Positions 8,291 to 18,433 are shown, counted from the stretch's first letter. The stretch is DNA of 64,000 bases from Flavobacterium potami (GCF_020026915.1 NZ_JAINUY010000006.1:62001-126000), one strand, 5' to 3'. Numbers and translations are program-made. The notes: a model not told the origin generated them from the letters alone.

Positions 8291-11200
8291 TTAGAAATTT
8301 ACTGTTAAACCAAATGAGATCGTTCTCATTACTCCATACACATTTAAAGATTGACCGTTGTTTGATCTAGTACCTAAGTTGTTCAATCTTGGGTCCATAC
8401 CTTTTCTTTCTGACCATAATGCTAAGTTAGTTCCCATTACACTAAATTTAGTAGATGAAATACCTAGATCTGTAAGTTTACTGTTTTTGAAATCATAAGA
8501 TAAAGAAACATCTTGAATACTGATGTAATCTGATTTTGTTAAGAAATAATCAGAAGCAGCCATTTGTAATGTTGAAACGTGATCAATTCTAGGAATATCT
8601 GAATTTGGGTTGTCTACTGTCCAAGCTTTTTGTGTGTCTTTGTGGTAGTTTTGTCCGATGTTGTCTCCTCCAGAGTACATTGCACTTGCATAAACTCCAT
8701 CATACATATATCCACCAAATTGATAAGCTAAGCTAGCTTGTAATGTTAAGTTTTTGTATCTAACTACAGTTCCAAAACCTCCGTAAACATCTGGGTTAGC
8801 ATCTTTGTCGCTTAAATACTGAGTAGCATTACCATAAACGTTAGTAGTAGTTCTACCAGTTACAGCTCCAGAAGCATCTTTTTGATCCATGTACCATAAT
8901 GCATCTCCATTTGTTTTGTCAACACCAGCAAATTGTCTTAAGTAGTAAGCATATGCAGGAGCTCCAACTTCAAAACGGAAGATACCAGATGTAAATGGAC
9001 TTGGTAAAGAAGTTACTTCGTTTTTGTAATGTGTACCATTTGCCCAAATGTTGAAATCTACATCTTGAGTTTTAATGATGTCAATACCTAAGTTAATCTC
9101 AACTCCTCTGTTAACCATGTCTCCAATGTTTTCACTGATGAAGTTAACTCCTGAAGCAGGTGGAAGAGGTTTGTTGTAAATTAAGTCACTTACTTTTCTT
9201 TCAAAATATTCAGCTTCAATGTTTACTCTGTTGAATAATTCAATTTCGAATCCAACGTTCATGTTTTTTGAAACCTCCCATTTGATGTCTTTGTTTCCAG
9301 TAAATACTTGAAGAACTGTTGCGTTTCCTTCAGCATCAGGAACAATTTCGTACTGATTTTGGTAAGCATAGTAGTTTCTAGCTGAACCAAAATAGCTACG
9401 GTGGCTAATTGATGTACTTGCAGGATAGAAGATGTTATCGTTTCCTTGCTCTCCATAACTTCCTTTAATTCTTAAATCTGTAATAACTTTAGATTGAGGG
9501 AAGAAAGATTCTTTTGCTACAGACCATGCAGCTCCAAATCCGTAGAAGTTACCCCATCTGTTATCTGGGTGGAATACAGAAGATCCATCTCTTCTGAAAC
9601 TTGCATTAACAAAATATTTGTCTTTATAGCTGTAGTTTGCTCTTGAGAAGTATCCTTCAACATTGTATAAGTCGTTGTAACCATCTACATAGTTGTATTT
9701 AGTTGCATTACTTAGAACTGGTAAACCAGGAATAACAACTCCACTTTTTTGTCCAGCTAACATTTTTGATGTAAAATCAGATGATTCGTGACCAACAAGG
9801 ATATCTAAAGTATGATTACCCATTGTTTTTTTCCAAGACAATAATTGTTGGTTTGTGATTGTGTAGTCATCTTGAGATGCAGTACCAATTCTACCATTTA
9901 CTCCCATGTCATCACCACCTTCTCCAGTAGTACTGTTTAAGTAGTATCCAGACATTAAATCGTAACCAAGGTTATATCTGAAGTTGAAATCTTTTAAGAA
10001 ATCAATAGAAACATATCCTCTAGCTCCAAATTTATTTTCTTGGTTTAAGTTTGTGTTTAATAATGTAGTTGCATATGGATTTAAGTTTGCTCCATAAGGA
10101 CGATTTCCACTTTTGTTAAAATCGTAAACTTTGCTTCCATCAGCATTTGTTACATAGCTACCATCAGCATTTCTCTCATAAATTGTATAGATAGGAGCAA
10201 TGTTTCTTGCCCAGCTAAATAAGTTACTGTATGTTGAAGAAGATACTTGAGAGATAGGTGCATTTTGATCTGAGTTAGCGTAGTTTAAGTTAGCTCCAAC
10301 TTTAATTTTGCTGTTAACGCTATAATCTACATTTGCTCTAACCGTTGCACGTTTAAAATCTGAATTTACTGTATAACCGTTGTCTTTTAAATAACCAACA
10401 GATAAGTAAGAACTTAAGTTGTCTGTACTGCTTGATAAGCTTAAGAAGTGCTCTGTTCTTGTAGCATCTCTAAATAAAGCGTCAGCCCAATCATCATGAT
10501 ATAATAATTTTGCGTTTGGATTTAGTTTTCCAGTTGCAGGGTTTATTACTTGGTTGTCTGCTACATTATAGTTGTTGTATCCTAAAGAATAAGAATCTCC
10601 ACTTATTAAAGTATTAGCAGCAATTGTAGATGCGTTAGCAGCTGTTGCTCCACCAAAGATTAAACCACTTTTGATTCTACCGTAAACTGTTTCGTAGTAT
10701 TCTCCCGGATCTTTAATCATATCGTATTCAGGAACCGCTCTTGAGTTAACCCCGATTTTTGTTTCGTAAGTAACTCTTAATTGTCCTTTTTTACCTTTTT
10801 TAGTAGTAACAATGATAACACCGTTTGCTCCACGGCTACCATATAATGCATTAGAAGATGCATCTTTCAAGAAACTGATAGATTCAATATCTTGAGTAGC
10901 AATAGCATTGATATCTCCATTGTAAGGAATACCATCTACAACATATAAAGGAGCGTTAGAAGATGATAATGATCCAATACCTCTAAATCTTACTTGAGGA
11001 GGATCTCCAGGTTGTCCTGAGTTTGCACTAATCTGTACACCGGCAACTTTACCAGTTAAAGATTGAATTGCATTCGACGCTTGAGCAGTTTCAAGAGCTT
11101 TAGCATCAATTTTTGTAACTGCTCCAGTAATCTCAGATTTTTTCTGAGTACCAAATGCAACTACTACAACTCCTTCAAGCTCTAATGCGTCTCCAACTAG

Positions 11201-11479
11201 TTTCGTGTTAACTGTTGTAGAAGAAGCAGGCTCTTCTTTTGCTTTCATTCCAATGTAAGTAAAGACCAAAGTTTGATTTGGAGCAGCTTTAATAGAGTAC
11301 TTTCCATCAAAGTCTGTTTGAGTCCCTGTTTTTGTTCCTTTTACTAATACACTAACACCTGGTATTGGCATTCCTGTATTATCAGAAACAATTCCCGAAA
11401 CAACTCTTTCTTGAGCAAATGTAATTTGCGTCATTAGTACTAATAACAGTACTATAAAAGCATTGAATTTTAGTTTCAT
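8291..11479 (-). CDS. SusC/RagA family TonB-dependent transporter
   Basis: 1062 residues. Layout in order: signal peptide ending in TFAQ; carboxypeptidase-like regulatory domain (about 25-100, with GIPGVSVLVKGT-like and TQTDFDGKYSI segments); TonB-box region and plug (GKVAGVQI, VRFRGIGS, PLYVVDGIPYNGD, SRGANGVIIVTTKKG); then the 22-strand barrel to the C-terminus ending SFGLTVNF. It imports glycans or peptides across the outer membrane together with the SusD lipoprotein, powered by TonB-ExbBD. Its N-terminal 65 residues are almost the same as those of the second SusC-like protein, but the plug and barrel diverge, so the two probably take different ligands. Confidence 0.96.
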   Translation of the reverse strand: MKLKFNAFIVLLLVLMTQITFAQERVVSGIVSDNTGMPIPGVSVLVKGTKTGTQTDFDGKYSIKAAPNQTLVFTYIGMKAKEEPASSTTVNTKLVGDALELEGVVVVAFGTQKKSEITGAVTKIDAKALETAQASNAIQSLTGKVAGVQISANSGQPGDPPQVRFRGIGSLSSSNAPLYVVDGIPYNGDINAIATQDIESISFLKDASSNALYGSRGANGVIIVTTKKGKKGQLRVTYETKIGVNSRAVPEYDMIKDPGEYYETVYGRIKSGLIFGGATAANASTIAANTLISGDSYSLGYNNYNVADNQVINPATGKLNPNAKLLYHDDWADALFRDATRTEHFLSLSSSTDNLSSYLSVGYLKDNGYTVNSDFKRATVRANVDYSVNSKIKVGANLNYANSDQNAPISQVSSSTYSNLFSWARNIAPIYTIYERNADGSYVTNADGSKVYDFNKSGNRPYGANLNPYATTLLNTNLNQENKFGARGYVSIDFLKDFNFRYNLGYDLMSGYYLNSTTGEGGDDMGVNGRIGTASQDDYTITNQQLLSWKKTMGNHTLDILVGHESSDFTSKMLAGQKSGVVIPGLPVLSNATKYNYVDGYNDLYNVEGYFSRANYSYKDKYFVNASFRRDGSSVFHPDNRWGNFYGFGAAWSVAKESFFPQSKVITDLRIKGSYGEQGNDNIFYPASTSISHRSYFGSARNYYAYQNQYEIVPDAEGNATVLQVFTGNKDIKWEVSKNMNVGFEIELFNRVNIEAEYFERKVSDLIYNKPLPPASGVNFISENIGDMVNRGVEINLGIDIIKTQDVDFNIWANGTHYKNEVTSLPSPFTSGIFRFEVGAPAYAYYLRQFAGVDKTNGDALWYMDQKDASGAVTGRTTTNVYGNATQYLSDKDANPDVYGGFGTVVRYKNLTLQASLAYQFGGYMYDGVYASAMYSGGDNIGQNYHKDTQKAWTVDNPNSDIPRIDHVSTLQMAASDYFLTKSDYISIQDVSLSYDFKNSKLTDLGISSTKFSVMGTNLALWSERKGMDPRLNNLGTRSNNGQSLNVYGVMRTISFGLTVNF

Positions 11480-11545
11480 TTTTAATTATTTTGAATTAGT
11501 ACGGCAAAAATCTTAATTAATTGTTAATATTCCTAACAGAAAAGT
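11480..11545 (-). promoter_or_regulatory. Upstream region shared with the second SusC gene
   Basis: About 65 bases before this SusC start align without gaps to 16506-16571, with roughly nine differences. Shared blocks on the minus strand include ACTAATTCAAAATA just before the start codon and GTTAGGA near the far end. It should contain the promoter and leader, although I cannot place a clean TAnnTTTG box. Confidence 0.55.
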
Positions 11546-11670
11546 ATTTTTTTTACCTTCTCAATATGTTAATTTAACATTTACCCCAAGTTTTGCTATA
11601 ATAATCACAATTCTGTAATTAGAATTTGGTTATTTTATTATTAATATTAATAACAATTGTTAAATGAAAA

Positions 11671-11697
11671 AAAACCGCCGGTTTTGCCGGCGGTTTT
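11671..11697 (-). terminator. Terminator of the second SusC/SusD operon
   Basis: AAAACCGCCGG (11671-11681) pairs with CCGGCGGTTTT (11687-11697) around a 5-base loop. The minus strand continues into a run of T. It sits 30 bases after the stop codon of the upstream SusD-like gene, and so separates the two tandem SusC/SusD units. Confidence 0.94.
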
Positions 11698-11727
11698 TAA
11701 GGGATTATTTTAATTTTTCAAGATGTT

Positions 11728-13245
11728 TTAATGGTTAACATCCCAAAATACTGGAACAGTTAATTTGTCTCCTCCTATGTTGTCTGAAGCGGTTGTCCAG
11801 TTAGCTCCATTAACAGTTTGTTCAGCTGCTGGGTAAGTCCATCTTATTGGCACTTTTCCTTCAGCGATTTGAACAGAACTTGGATGTGAAGTTAATTTAG
11901 GGAAATCTAATCTTCTAAATGCAGTCCAAGATTGGAAACTTCTGTTGTACAAAGCAATCCATTCTTGATATCCGATTTTTTCTTGCCATGAATTTGTACC
12001 TGTACCAGCTGTTCCTGTAATTGGAGTCGTAGCTGCTGTTGCGTAAGCAACTTTAGGGTTGGCTAAGTAAGCTTGAGTGTCTGCTGCTGAAACTCCCCAA
12101 AACTCGCAAGATAATGTGATTGCATTATTGTAGTAGTATTCTACTGTATTACCAACGTTAAAATTTCTTGCTGCAGCTTCTGCTAAATAAAAGTTTACTT
12201 CAAAAGCTTCTAACAATACTCCTGCTGCATCTGGTTTTTTAATAACATCTCCAACATGAGAATAAGTTGTTTCATAAGGAAGTGAGTTACGACCTCCAGG
12301 TACTCCTCCAACATAAGTTCCGTCTGCCATCGGTGTGAAGAAAATTGGTCTTCTTGGGTCAGACAAATCATTCATTTGGTTTACTAATGTAGTTGCAGGA
12401 ACGTTGTCATTTCTTTGGCTAGCTACAAGATTGTCAAAAACAGGGTTGTAGTTTGGTGCAAAAGAGGCATATTTCAATAATGCATTGTTTGCGTTGTGCA
12501 AAAGAACTCCGTTGGCATAAGCTGATTCGATAGTTGTTTTTGCTAAAGCTGCATTTTTTTCTGCAATATTTATTCCTAATTTTAATTTTACTGAGTTAGC
12601 AAAAATTTTCCAGTTTGCTACATCACCTTTGTAAATTAAATCACCTGTATCAAAACTTTTTCCTGTAACATCAAGTTGAGCGATTGCAGCATCTATACGA
12701 GCAATTAATAATGGATAGATTGCCTCGTCATCATCATATTTAGGTAAAATGATTTTTGGGTTTTGTAATGATTCTGAGTAAGGAACGTCTCCAAAAGTAT
12801 CAACCAAGATTTGGTAGGTGTATACTCTTAAAATCTCAAGAATTGCAACTTTGTTCTTTTGTTGTTTTTGCCAATCAGCATCTGCAACATCGACTGGTTT
12901 AACTTGTGCTTCAAGTACCTCTTGAGAAGTTTTTAGATTCCCTAAAACATCCTGGTATAATTTTGTCCAGTGTGTGTCAGGAATAGTTCTCGTTGTTAAG
13001 TTATATCTTGATTCGGCAGTATATAAAGTTGCTGCCCAATATTGAACATAGTAACGTAATGGGTTGTTGTTAACACTTGGAGTAGTCAACTGATCTGTTA
13101 ATTCTTTTTGTGCATTCGATAATAATGATTCTGCCGAAACTTCGTAAGACTTTTTGATGTCATCATTAAAATTTTCATTGTCACTAACACAACTCGATAG
13201 AGTTAAAAATGCCAGTGTTGCTATTGATAAAAATATCTTTTTCAT
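11728..13245 (-). CDS. SusD/RagB-like lipoprotein, second pair
   Basis: 505 residues. Lipoprotein signal MKKIFLSIATLAFLTLSSC with the anchor cysteine at 19. The mature protein resembles the divergent SusD-like group (starch-binding associating, SusD-like 2): it has ILRVYTYQILVDTFGDVPYSES, the AEAAARNF helix and a C-terminal EQTVNGANWTTASDNIGGD-type end. It should form the ligand-capturing lid for the SusC-like channel encoded 5 bases upstream in transcription order. It is clearly from a different SusD subfamily than the protein at 6841-8286, so the two pairs are not recent copies of one another over their whole length. Confidence 0.92.
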   Translation of the reverse strand: MKKIFLSIATLAFLTLSSCVSDNENFNDDIKKSYEVSAESLLSNAQKELTDQLTTPSVNNNPLRYYVQYWAATLYTAESRYNLTTRTIPDTHWTKLYQDVLGNLKTSQEVLEAQVKPVDVADADWQKQQKNKVAILEILRVYTYQILVDTFGDVPYSESLQNPKIILPKYDDDEAIYPLLIARIDAAIAQLDVTGKSFDTGDLIYKGDVANWKIFANSVKLKLGINIAEKNAALAKTTIESAYANGVLLHNANNALLKYASFAPNYNPVFDNLVASQRNDNVPATTLVNQMNDLSDPRRPIFFTPMADGTYVGGVPGGRNSLPYETTYSHVGDVIKKPDAAGVLLEAFEVNFYLAEAAARNFNVGNTVEYYYNNAITLSCEFWGVSAADTQAYLANPKVAYATAATTPITGTAGTGTNSWQEKIGYQEWIALYNRSFQSWTAFRRLDFPKLTSHPSSVQIAEGKVPIRWTYPAAEQTVNGANWTTASDNIGGDKLTVPVFWDVNH

Positions 13246-13250
13246 TTTGT

Positions 13251-16200
13251 TTAGAAGTTAAGTTTTACATTAAACGAGTATACTTTTGTAGCTGGCATAA
13301 CTCCTGATTGGAATCCTTGAATGTTTCCTGCAGATGATCCTGCTTCAGGATCTGCATAAGGAAGGTTTTTGTGGATGATCCAAAGGTTGTTTCCAATTAC
13401 GCTAAATGACATACCTTTAATGTTCATTTTGTCTAAGATTCTAGATGGAACAGTATACGTTAATCCTAGTTCTCTTAGTTTTACAAAAGATCCGTCGTAA
13501 ACGTAAGCTTTTGTTGGGTTGGTGTCAGAGCTGAATGCAGTACCTCCAGATGTAGATGCGTCAATTCTTGTTGTATTTGGTGTTCCGTCTTCGTGAACCC
13601 CAGGTAGAATTATACCACCAACTTTAAATTGAGTAGGGTCTAGTGGGTTTCCATCAGCATCAAATGCTGGATTTCTAACAGAATTTCCTAAATCGTTTAT
13701 TCCTAAATCGTAAATACCTGTTTCTCTACCATAAGCTTGGTCAAGAGAGAAAATGTCTCCACCTTTTTTCACGTCAATTAAGAAATTGAAAGAAACATTT
13801 TTGTAAGTTAATCTATTTGATACACCACCGATCCATTTAGCTTGTGTGTTTCCAATAACTTTATTTGAAGCTAATACATAGTATCCGTCTTCGTCAATTA
13901 CTCTGTTTCCGTTTGCATCATAAGTGTAGTCTTTACCTCTTAAAGTTCCATAAGATTCTCCTACAGTTGCGTTAAGAGAAGCACCTCCTTGGAAAGTAGC
14001 TAGTAATAAGTTGTCTCTACCTTGGTTTAATGAAACTACAGTGTTTTTATTTGTAGACCAGTTTACTCCAAGATCCCAAGAGAAGTTTTCAGTTTTGATT
14101 ACTTTTCCTGATAAAGCAAGTTCGATACCTTTGTTTTCGATTTCTCCTGCATTAACTGTTGCGTAGTTTACACCAGTTGAAGTAGATTGTGGTACATTGA
14201 AAATTTGATTTTCAGTATTTGTTTTGTATAAAGATAAATCAAAGTTTAATCTGTTTCTAAACATTGCCATCTCCAAACCAGCTTCCCAAGCTTTTTGAAC
14301 TTCAGGTTTTAAGTTTGCGAAATCTAAGTAAGTGTTACTGTTTCCAAATAATGGATTTCCGTCTAAACCGTAGTTGTTAACTTTTGCTCCTAATCTTCCT
14401 GCAGCAGGGTCGTTACCAACTTGCGCGTAGTTGATTCTTACTTTTCCTAAGTTTAACCAATCAGCTTTTGCTAATTCAGAGAAAATTAAACTTGAACCGA
14501 TAGAGTAGTAGCTATAGTTGTTGTTTTCTTGTGGTAAAGCAGTACTTTTATCTAATCTGTATGAACCTTCAACAAATAAAGTCTTTTTGTAGTCTAAAGA
14601 TAATTGTCCGTATAAACCTGATTTCTGATAAGTAACTTGAGATTCTTTTGCAGGTAAGAATACGTTAGAGTTGTCTAGACTGTATAGTCCTTCTTTTGCT
14701 AAACCTCCAGTTGTAGAAGCTTGGATAGAATATGCGTCAGATCTTAAGAAAGTATATCCTGCTAAAGCTTTTGCTCCAATATTGTCAGATAAATTGAAGT
14801 TGTAAGTAGCGATGAAATCATAAGTTTGTTGCATGAAGTCTCTTTTGTATAGAGAGTATCCTGAGCTGTCGTTGGCTCCACTAATACCAAAAGTTTCAGC
14901 GTGGCTTCCTACTGCTTTTCTTAATTCTTGTTGATCGTTTGAGTAATCAATTGTTGCACGACCTAAAACTGTAAAGTCTTTATTGATGTCGTAAGATAAA
15001 CTAGTACCAGCCAAGAATCTTGTTCTAGAATCTTGTTCGTAGTTTTGGTATCTGTCGAAGTAAGGGTTGTTCCAGAATGCAGGGGCAAGGTTTCCGTTAG
15101 TTGGATCAGTCATGTTCCAAGTAATGTTTTGGTGCGTTCTGTTGTATTCTTGCTCCAGCTCTTTAATGTCTACGTTTGTAGCCCACCATTGTCTGAAGCC
15201 TCCAATGAAGTTATCTCCGTATCCAGTGTTATTTCTACCAGTTGTATTTTGATTGGTAAATGTAAAGAACGCTGTTGAAGTTAATTTGTCAGACAAGTCT
15301 CTTGAGAAGTTACCATTTAAACTGTTTTTGTTTAATAAACTGTTTGGTAAAACTCCAGTGTTGTTGCTGTTTGTAAAGCCTAAATTATAAGCTCCTTTTT
15401 CGTCTCCACCACTTAAGTTAACATTGTTAGTGAAAGTAGTTGATTTTTGGAAGAAATCTACCGGAGTGTGTTTAGCAGCTACCCAAGGAGTCGCTTTTCC
15501 GTAGTTTGGATTTCCTAATACGAATGCATTCCAATTATAAACCATAATGTTTGGGTCGAAAGCATTACCGTAAGAAGCATCGTCTCCAGTTGATGCAACT
15601 AATCCGTTAGGATTTCCAAATACTGGTGCAGTATAACTACTGTCTTCACCTCCGTAACCTTCTCCATATTGAGTTTGGTAAGTCGGCATAGTAGATTTGT
15701 CTATTGCACCAACAGAAACAGTTGAGCTAACGCTTACTCCTAAAGCACTATTCTTTTTTCCTTTTTTAGTAGTAATCATAATTGCTCCGTTTGAAGCTTG
15801 GCTACCGTACAATGCTGTCGCTGCAGCTCCCTTAAGAACGTTGATTGATTCAATGTTATTTGGGTCAATATCTGAAGCAGCATTACCAAAGTCAAATCCT
15901 TGTCTTCCGTTTTGTGAGTCAGTATCATTTAAGTTTGCATTACTAACAGCAACACCATCAATAACGATCAAAGCCTGATTGTTTCCAGTGATACTTTTTA
16001 CACCTCTAAGTACGATGTTGGTAGAACCTCCAAAGTTAGAGTTTGCTTTAATTTCCAAACCAGCAACTTTTCCAGATAAGTTGTTAAGGAAATTGTTTGT
16101 TGGAGTACTGTTTACTTGTTCAGCAGTCACTAATTGAGAAGAATAACCTAAAGATTTTTTCTCTCTTTTAACCCCTAAGGCTGTTGTTACAACAACTCCC

Positions 16201-16505
16201 TCAAGTTCTTGTGCGTCTCCTGCTAATTTAATGTTAATAACAGATGAGCTTGCAGCTACCTCTTGAGTTTTCATCCCGATGTAGCTAAATACCAAAACTT
16301 GGCTTGTTGTTGCTTTGATAGAAAACTTTCCATCAAAATCTGTCTGAGTTCCCGATTTTGTTCCTTTAACCAATACACTCACGCCAGGTAGAGGCATTCC
16401 TGCATTGTCAGAAACTGTTCCCGAGACAGCTCTTTCTTGCGCAAATGTAAGCTGCGCCACTAGTACTAATAAAAGTACTAGAATTCCATTGAACTTTAGT
16501 TTCAT
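13251..16505 (-). CDS. SusC/RagA family TonB-dependent transporter, second pair
   Basis: 1084 residues with the same order as its neighbour: signal peptide ending TFAQ, carboxypeptidase-like domain (PGVSVLVKGTKSGTQTDFDG), a linker with GVVVTTALGVKREKKSLGY, plug (NNLSGKVAGLEIKAN, LIVIDGVAVSN, QASNGAIMITTKKGKK), and a long barrel ending SFNVKLNF. The ALGVKREKKSLGYS segment marks the SusC subgroup that often goes with the SusD-like 2 lipoproteins, which fits its partner here. First gene of its operon. The substrate is unknown. Confidence 0.96.
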   Translation of the reverse strand: MKLKFNGILVLLLVLVAQLTFAQERAVSGTVSDNAGMPLPGVSVLVKGTKSGTQTDFDGKFSIKATTSQVLVFSYIGMKTQEVAASSSVINIKLAGDAQELEGVVVTTALGVKREKKSLGYSSQLVTAEQVNSTPTNNFLNNLSGKVAGLEIKANSNFGGSTNIVLRGVKSITGNNQALIVIDGVAVSNANLNDTDSQNGRQGFDFGNAASDIDPNNIESINVLKGAAATALYGSQASNGAIMITTKKGKKNSALGVSVSSTVSVGAIDKSTMPTYQTQYGEGYGGEDSSYTAPVFGNPNGLVASTGDDASYGNAFDPNIMVYNWNAFVLGNPNYGKATPWVAAKHTPVDFFQKSTTFTNNVNLSGGDEKGAYNLGFTNSNNTGVLPNSLLNKNSLNGNFSRDLSDKLTSTAFFTFTNQNTTGRNNTGYGDNFIGGFRQWWATNVDIKELEQEYNRTHQNITWNMTDPTNGNLAPAFWNNPYFDRYQNYEQDSRTRFLAGTSLSYDINKDFTVLGRATIDYSNDQQELRKAVGSHAETFGISGANDSSGYSLYKRDFMQQTYDFIATYNFNLSDNIGAKALAGYTFLRSDAYSIQASTTGGLAKEGLYSLDNSNVFLPAKESQVTYQKSGLYGQLSLDYKKTLFVEGSYRLDKSTALPQENNNYSYYSIGSSLIFSELAKADWLNLGKVRINYAQVGNDPAAGRLGAKVNNYGLDGNPLFGNSNTYLDFANLKPEVQKAWEAGLEMAMFRNRLNFDLSLYKTNTENQIFNVPQSTSTGVNYATVNAGEIENKGIELALSGKVIKTENFSWDLGVNWSTNKNTVVSLNQGRDNLLLATFQGGASLNATVGESYGTLRGKDYTYDANGNRVIDEDGYYVLASNKVIGNTQAKWIGGVSNRLTYKNVSFNFLIDVKKGGDIFSLDQAYGRETGIYDLGINDLGNSVRNPAFDADGNPLDPTQFKVGGIILPGVHEDGTPNTTRIDASTSGGTAFSSDTNPTKAYVYDGSFVKLRELGLTYTVPSRILDKMNIKGMSFSVIGNNLWIIHKNLPYADPEAGSSAGNIQGFQSGVMPATKVYSFNVKLNF

Positions 16506-16571
16506 TTTTAAATATTTTGAATTAGTTCGGTAAAACTCTTAATAATTTGTTAACTATCCTAACGTTCACTT
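16506..16571 (-). promoter_or_regulatory. Upstream region shared with the first SusC gene
   Basis: Ungapped counterpart of 11480-11545 (see there). The similarity spans from the start codon to the GTTAGGA block and then fades, so it marks the edge of a duplicated promoter-plus-signal-peptide unit. Confidence 0.55.
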
Positions 16572-16590
16572 AAACTTTTTTCAATTTAGA

Positions 16591-18291
16591 TTAAAATTTA
16601 ACATTATAACATATGTTTACTATAGTGTTATATAATTGTAAATCGGCCGTATTTTCTGCCCCATTTGTAAGATTTATTTTTAATATTCCGTTTGCTGTGT
16701 AAACGGTAGTACCAAATCCAATTCCTATTAATTTTTTTATTTGATTTGGATTTGAAGAGCTTGTTAAATCTTGGTAAAGCGCATAATCAAGAATCGAATT
16801 GATGTAAAGATTTTTTGAAAGTAAGTAGCGATATTCTGTAAGAATCATCGATGTGAAGTTTGCTTGAAGACTATTCTCTAAAAAGCCCCGAATTGAATTT
16901 ATTCCGCCGAAGCGAAATAATTCGTTCGAAATATAGTTTTTACTTTTTAAGAAAAAATTTTGTGAATTTATGTTAATGAAATTTTTGGGATTGAGTTCAA
17001 AATTATATTTCAAATTTATATTTGCGAAGAACTGACTGCTTTTTCCAGCTGATTCAGGATTATTATTCGTTGTTCGGTTTCCAAAACCAATCGAACTGGC
17101 GATGTATGCTTTGTTTCCAAAAATCGTGTTTTCGAAATCACTTTTCTGATAATCATAAGTTGTAGTTAGATATGAATTGTTGAAGTCACTTAAAATCGAA
17201 TTGTTTATGTTTTGAATATCGCTTGATTCTGTTGATTGGTATCCTAAATAGAGTTTGGAATTGTAATTTAAATAATACCCAAGATTAATTTCTGTTTTGG
17301 TGTTTTGAAATGTGCTGTCTTGTTTGAAGATGTTTAGTTGCGCTTTTATTCCTATAGGAGATTGAAAAAGGTATGGGATTTCGATTTTAGTGTTGAATGT
17401 TTTTTGTTGATTACCATCACTTTTCCAATAAAGAGAGAATTTTTCACCGGCGCGTAAAGTATTTACAAGTAAAATGTCTAAATACCCATTTAGATTTAGT
17501 TTCTTGTTTTCATCATTTGAAAATCCGATGTAGCCGTCAAATGTATTGGCTTTCCTTTTTTCTATATAAGTGAAAACTTTAGTGGAGTCGGTTGTAAATA
17601 ATATTTCGGGATATTTTGTCTGCGAAACAAATTCAAAACTATTGATGTCGTTAAATAGACTTTTTATAATTTCCTGATTGAAAGTTTTGTCAATATATTT
17701 TTTGTTTAGTTGCTTTAATGCTCCCTTCGGGAAAAAATCTTTTGATTCACTGTGGTTAAGAATAATTGAATTTAGGTTTCTTTTTTTTTCGGAATCCAAA
17801 ATTAAATCTGCATAAATTATTGAGTTTCTTCTTTTAATATTTTTTAATCTTATTTTAGAAAATGCAAAACCGTCCTTTTCTTTGTTTTGAATTTCTTGAT
17901 TTAAAAAAGTTTCTAACTCTGAATAGGGGATTTTAATGCTGTCATTTGTGTTTTTTTTCGAATCAAAAAATATACTATTTGTACCTATATATATATGTAT
18001 AGTTTTTATTTTGCTTTTTAAGTCAAAAATAGAGGTGAAGGTACTGTCGTTTATTTGATTGTTTTGCAGTGTAATAATATCGATGTAGCCTTGTTTGGTT
18101 AAGGTGTTTGATACTGAAGTGACTTCATTATAAAGTGATTTTAAGTTTTTGTGTACCTTATTGTAATGAATCGAATCAATAGTTTGATTTTGCTTTTCAT
18201 TTGTTCCCTTAATGGTCAAGTAGAAAGATTGACCGAAAGATTTCGAGCCAAAAAGAAAAATTAGTGCGTATATTAATTGTTTCAGTTGCAA
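16591..18291 (-). CDS. Omp85-like outer-membrane barrel protein
   Basis: 566 residues. Signal peptide ending in KSFGQ. Residues 20-240 look like divergent POTRA-type repeats (alternating beta strands with KGALKQLNKKYIDKTFNQ-type helix turns). The rest is a beta barrel with the Omp85 hallmark SIRGFLEN near residue 465, the RGF tripeptide that lines the barrel of BamA, TamA and two-partner secretion transporters. It is too short and too divergent to be BamA itself. It could insert or export an outer-membrane or surface protein, but no obvious client lies alongside. Strand order places it upstream of the second SusC gene with an 85-base gap containing that gene's own upstream element, so it is probably a separate transcription unit. 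Confidence 0.72.
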   Translation of the reverse strand: MQLKQLIYALIFLFGSKSFGQSFYLTIKGTNEKQNQTIDSIHYNKVHKNLKSLYNEVTSVSNTLTKQGYIDIITLQNNQINDSTFTSIFDLKSKIKTIHIYIGTNSIFFDSKKNTNDSIKIPYSELETFLNQEIQNKEKDGFAFSKIRLKNIKRRNSIIYADLILDSEKKRNLNSIILNHSESKDFFPKGALKQLNKKYIDKTFNQEIIKSLFNDINSFEFVSQTKYPEILFTTDSTKVFTYIEKRKANTFDGYIGFSNDENKKLNLNGYLDILLVNTLRAGEKFSLYWKSDGNQQKTFNTKIEIPYLFQSPIGIKAQLNIFKQDSTFQNTKTEINLGYYLNYNSKLYLGYQSTESSDIQNINNSILSDFNNSYLTTTYDYQKSDFENTIFGNKAYIASSIGFGNRTTNNNPESAGKSSQFFANINLKYNFELNPKNFININSQNFFLKSKNYISNELFRFGGINSIRGFLENSLQANFTSMILTEYRYLLSKNLYINSILDYALYQDLTSSSNPNQIKKLIGIGFGTTVYTANGILKINLTNGAENTADLQLYNTIVNICYNVKF

Positions 18292-18383
18292 TTGGTTTGT
18301 TTATTAAATGTTAAGCAAATATCATATGTTTCTTTGTGAAATCATAGATATAAATAATGTTATTGAAAATTAATGGTTTAACG

Positions 18384-18414
18384 TTTGTATACTGAAAAAT
18401 ATTTTATACATTTG
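18384..18414 (+). promoter_or_regulatory. str operon promoter
   Basis: TTTG (18384-18387), a 19-base spacer and TACATTTG (18407-18414) match both Bacteroidota promoter boxes exactly. Transcription should start around 18420, about 45 bases before rpsL. Confidence 0.85.
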
Positions 18415-18418
18415 CAAC

Positions 18419-18433
18419 CCCGTAAAAAGCGGG
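18419..18433 (+). promoter_or_regulatory. Small hairpin at the 5' end of the str leader
   Basis: CCCG and CGGG pair around a 7-base A-rich loop right at the predicted transcription start. The stem is only 4 bp, so a regulatory role is a guess; it could protect the 5' end. Confidence 0.35.

Noticed and set aside
15033..15978. Open frames on the plus strand inside the second SusC gene
   Set aside because: They are antisense shadows of a well-supported coding sequence, without homology-like composition or start context.
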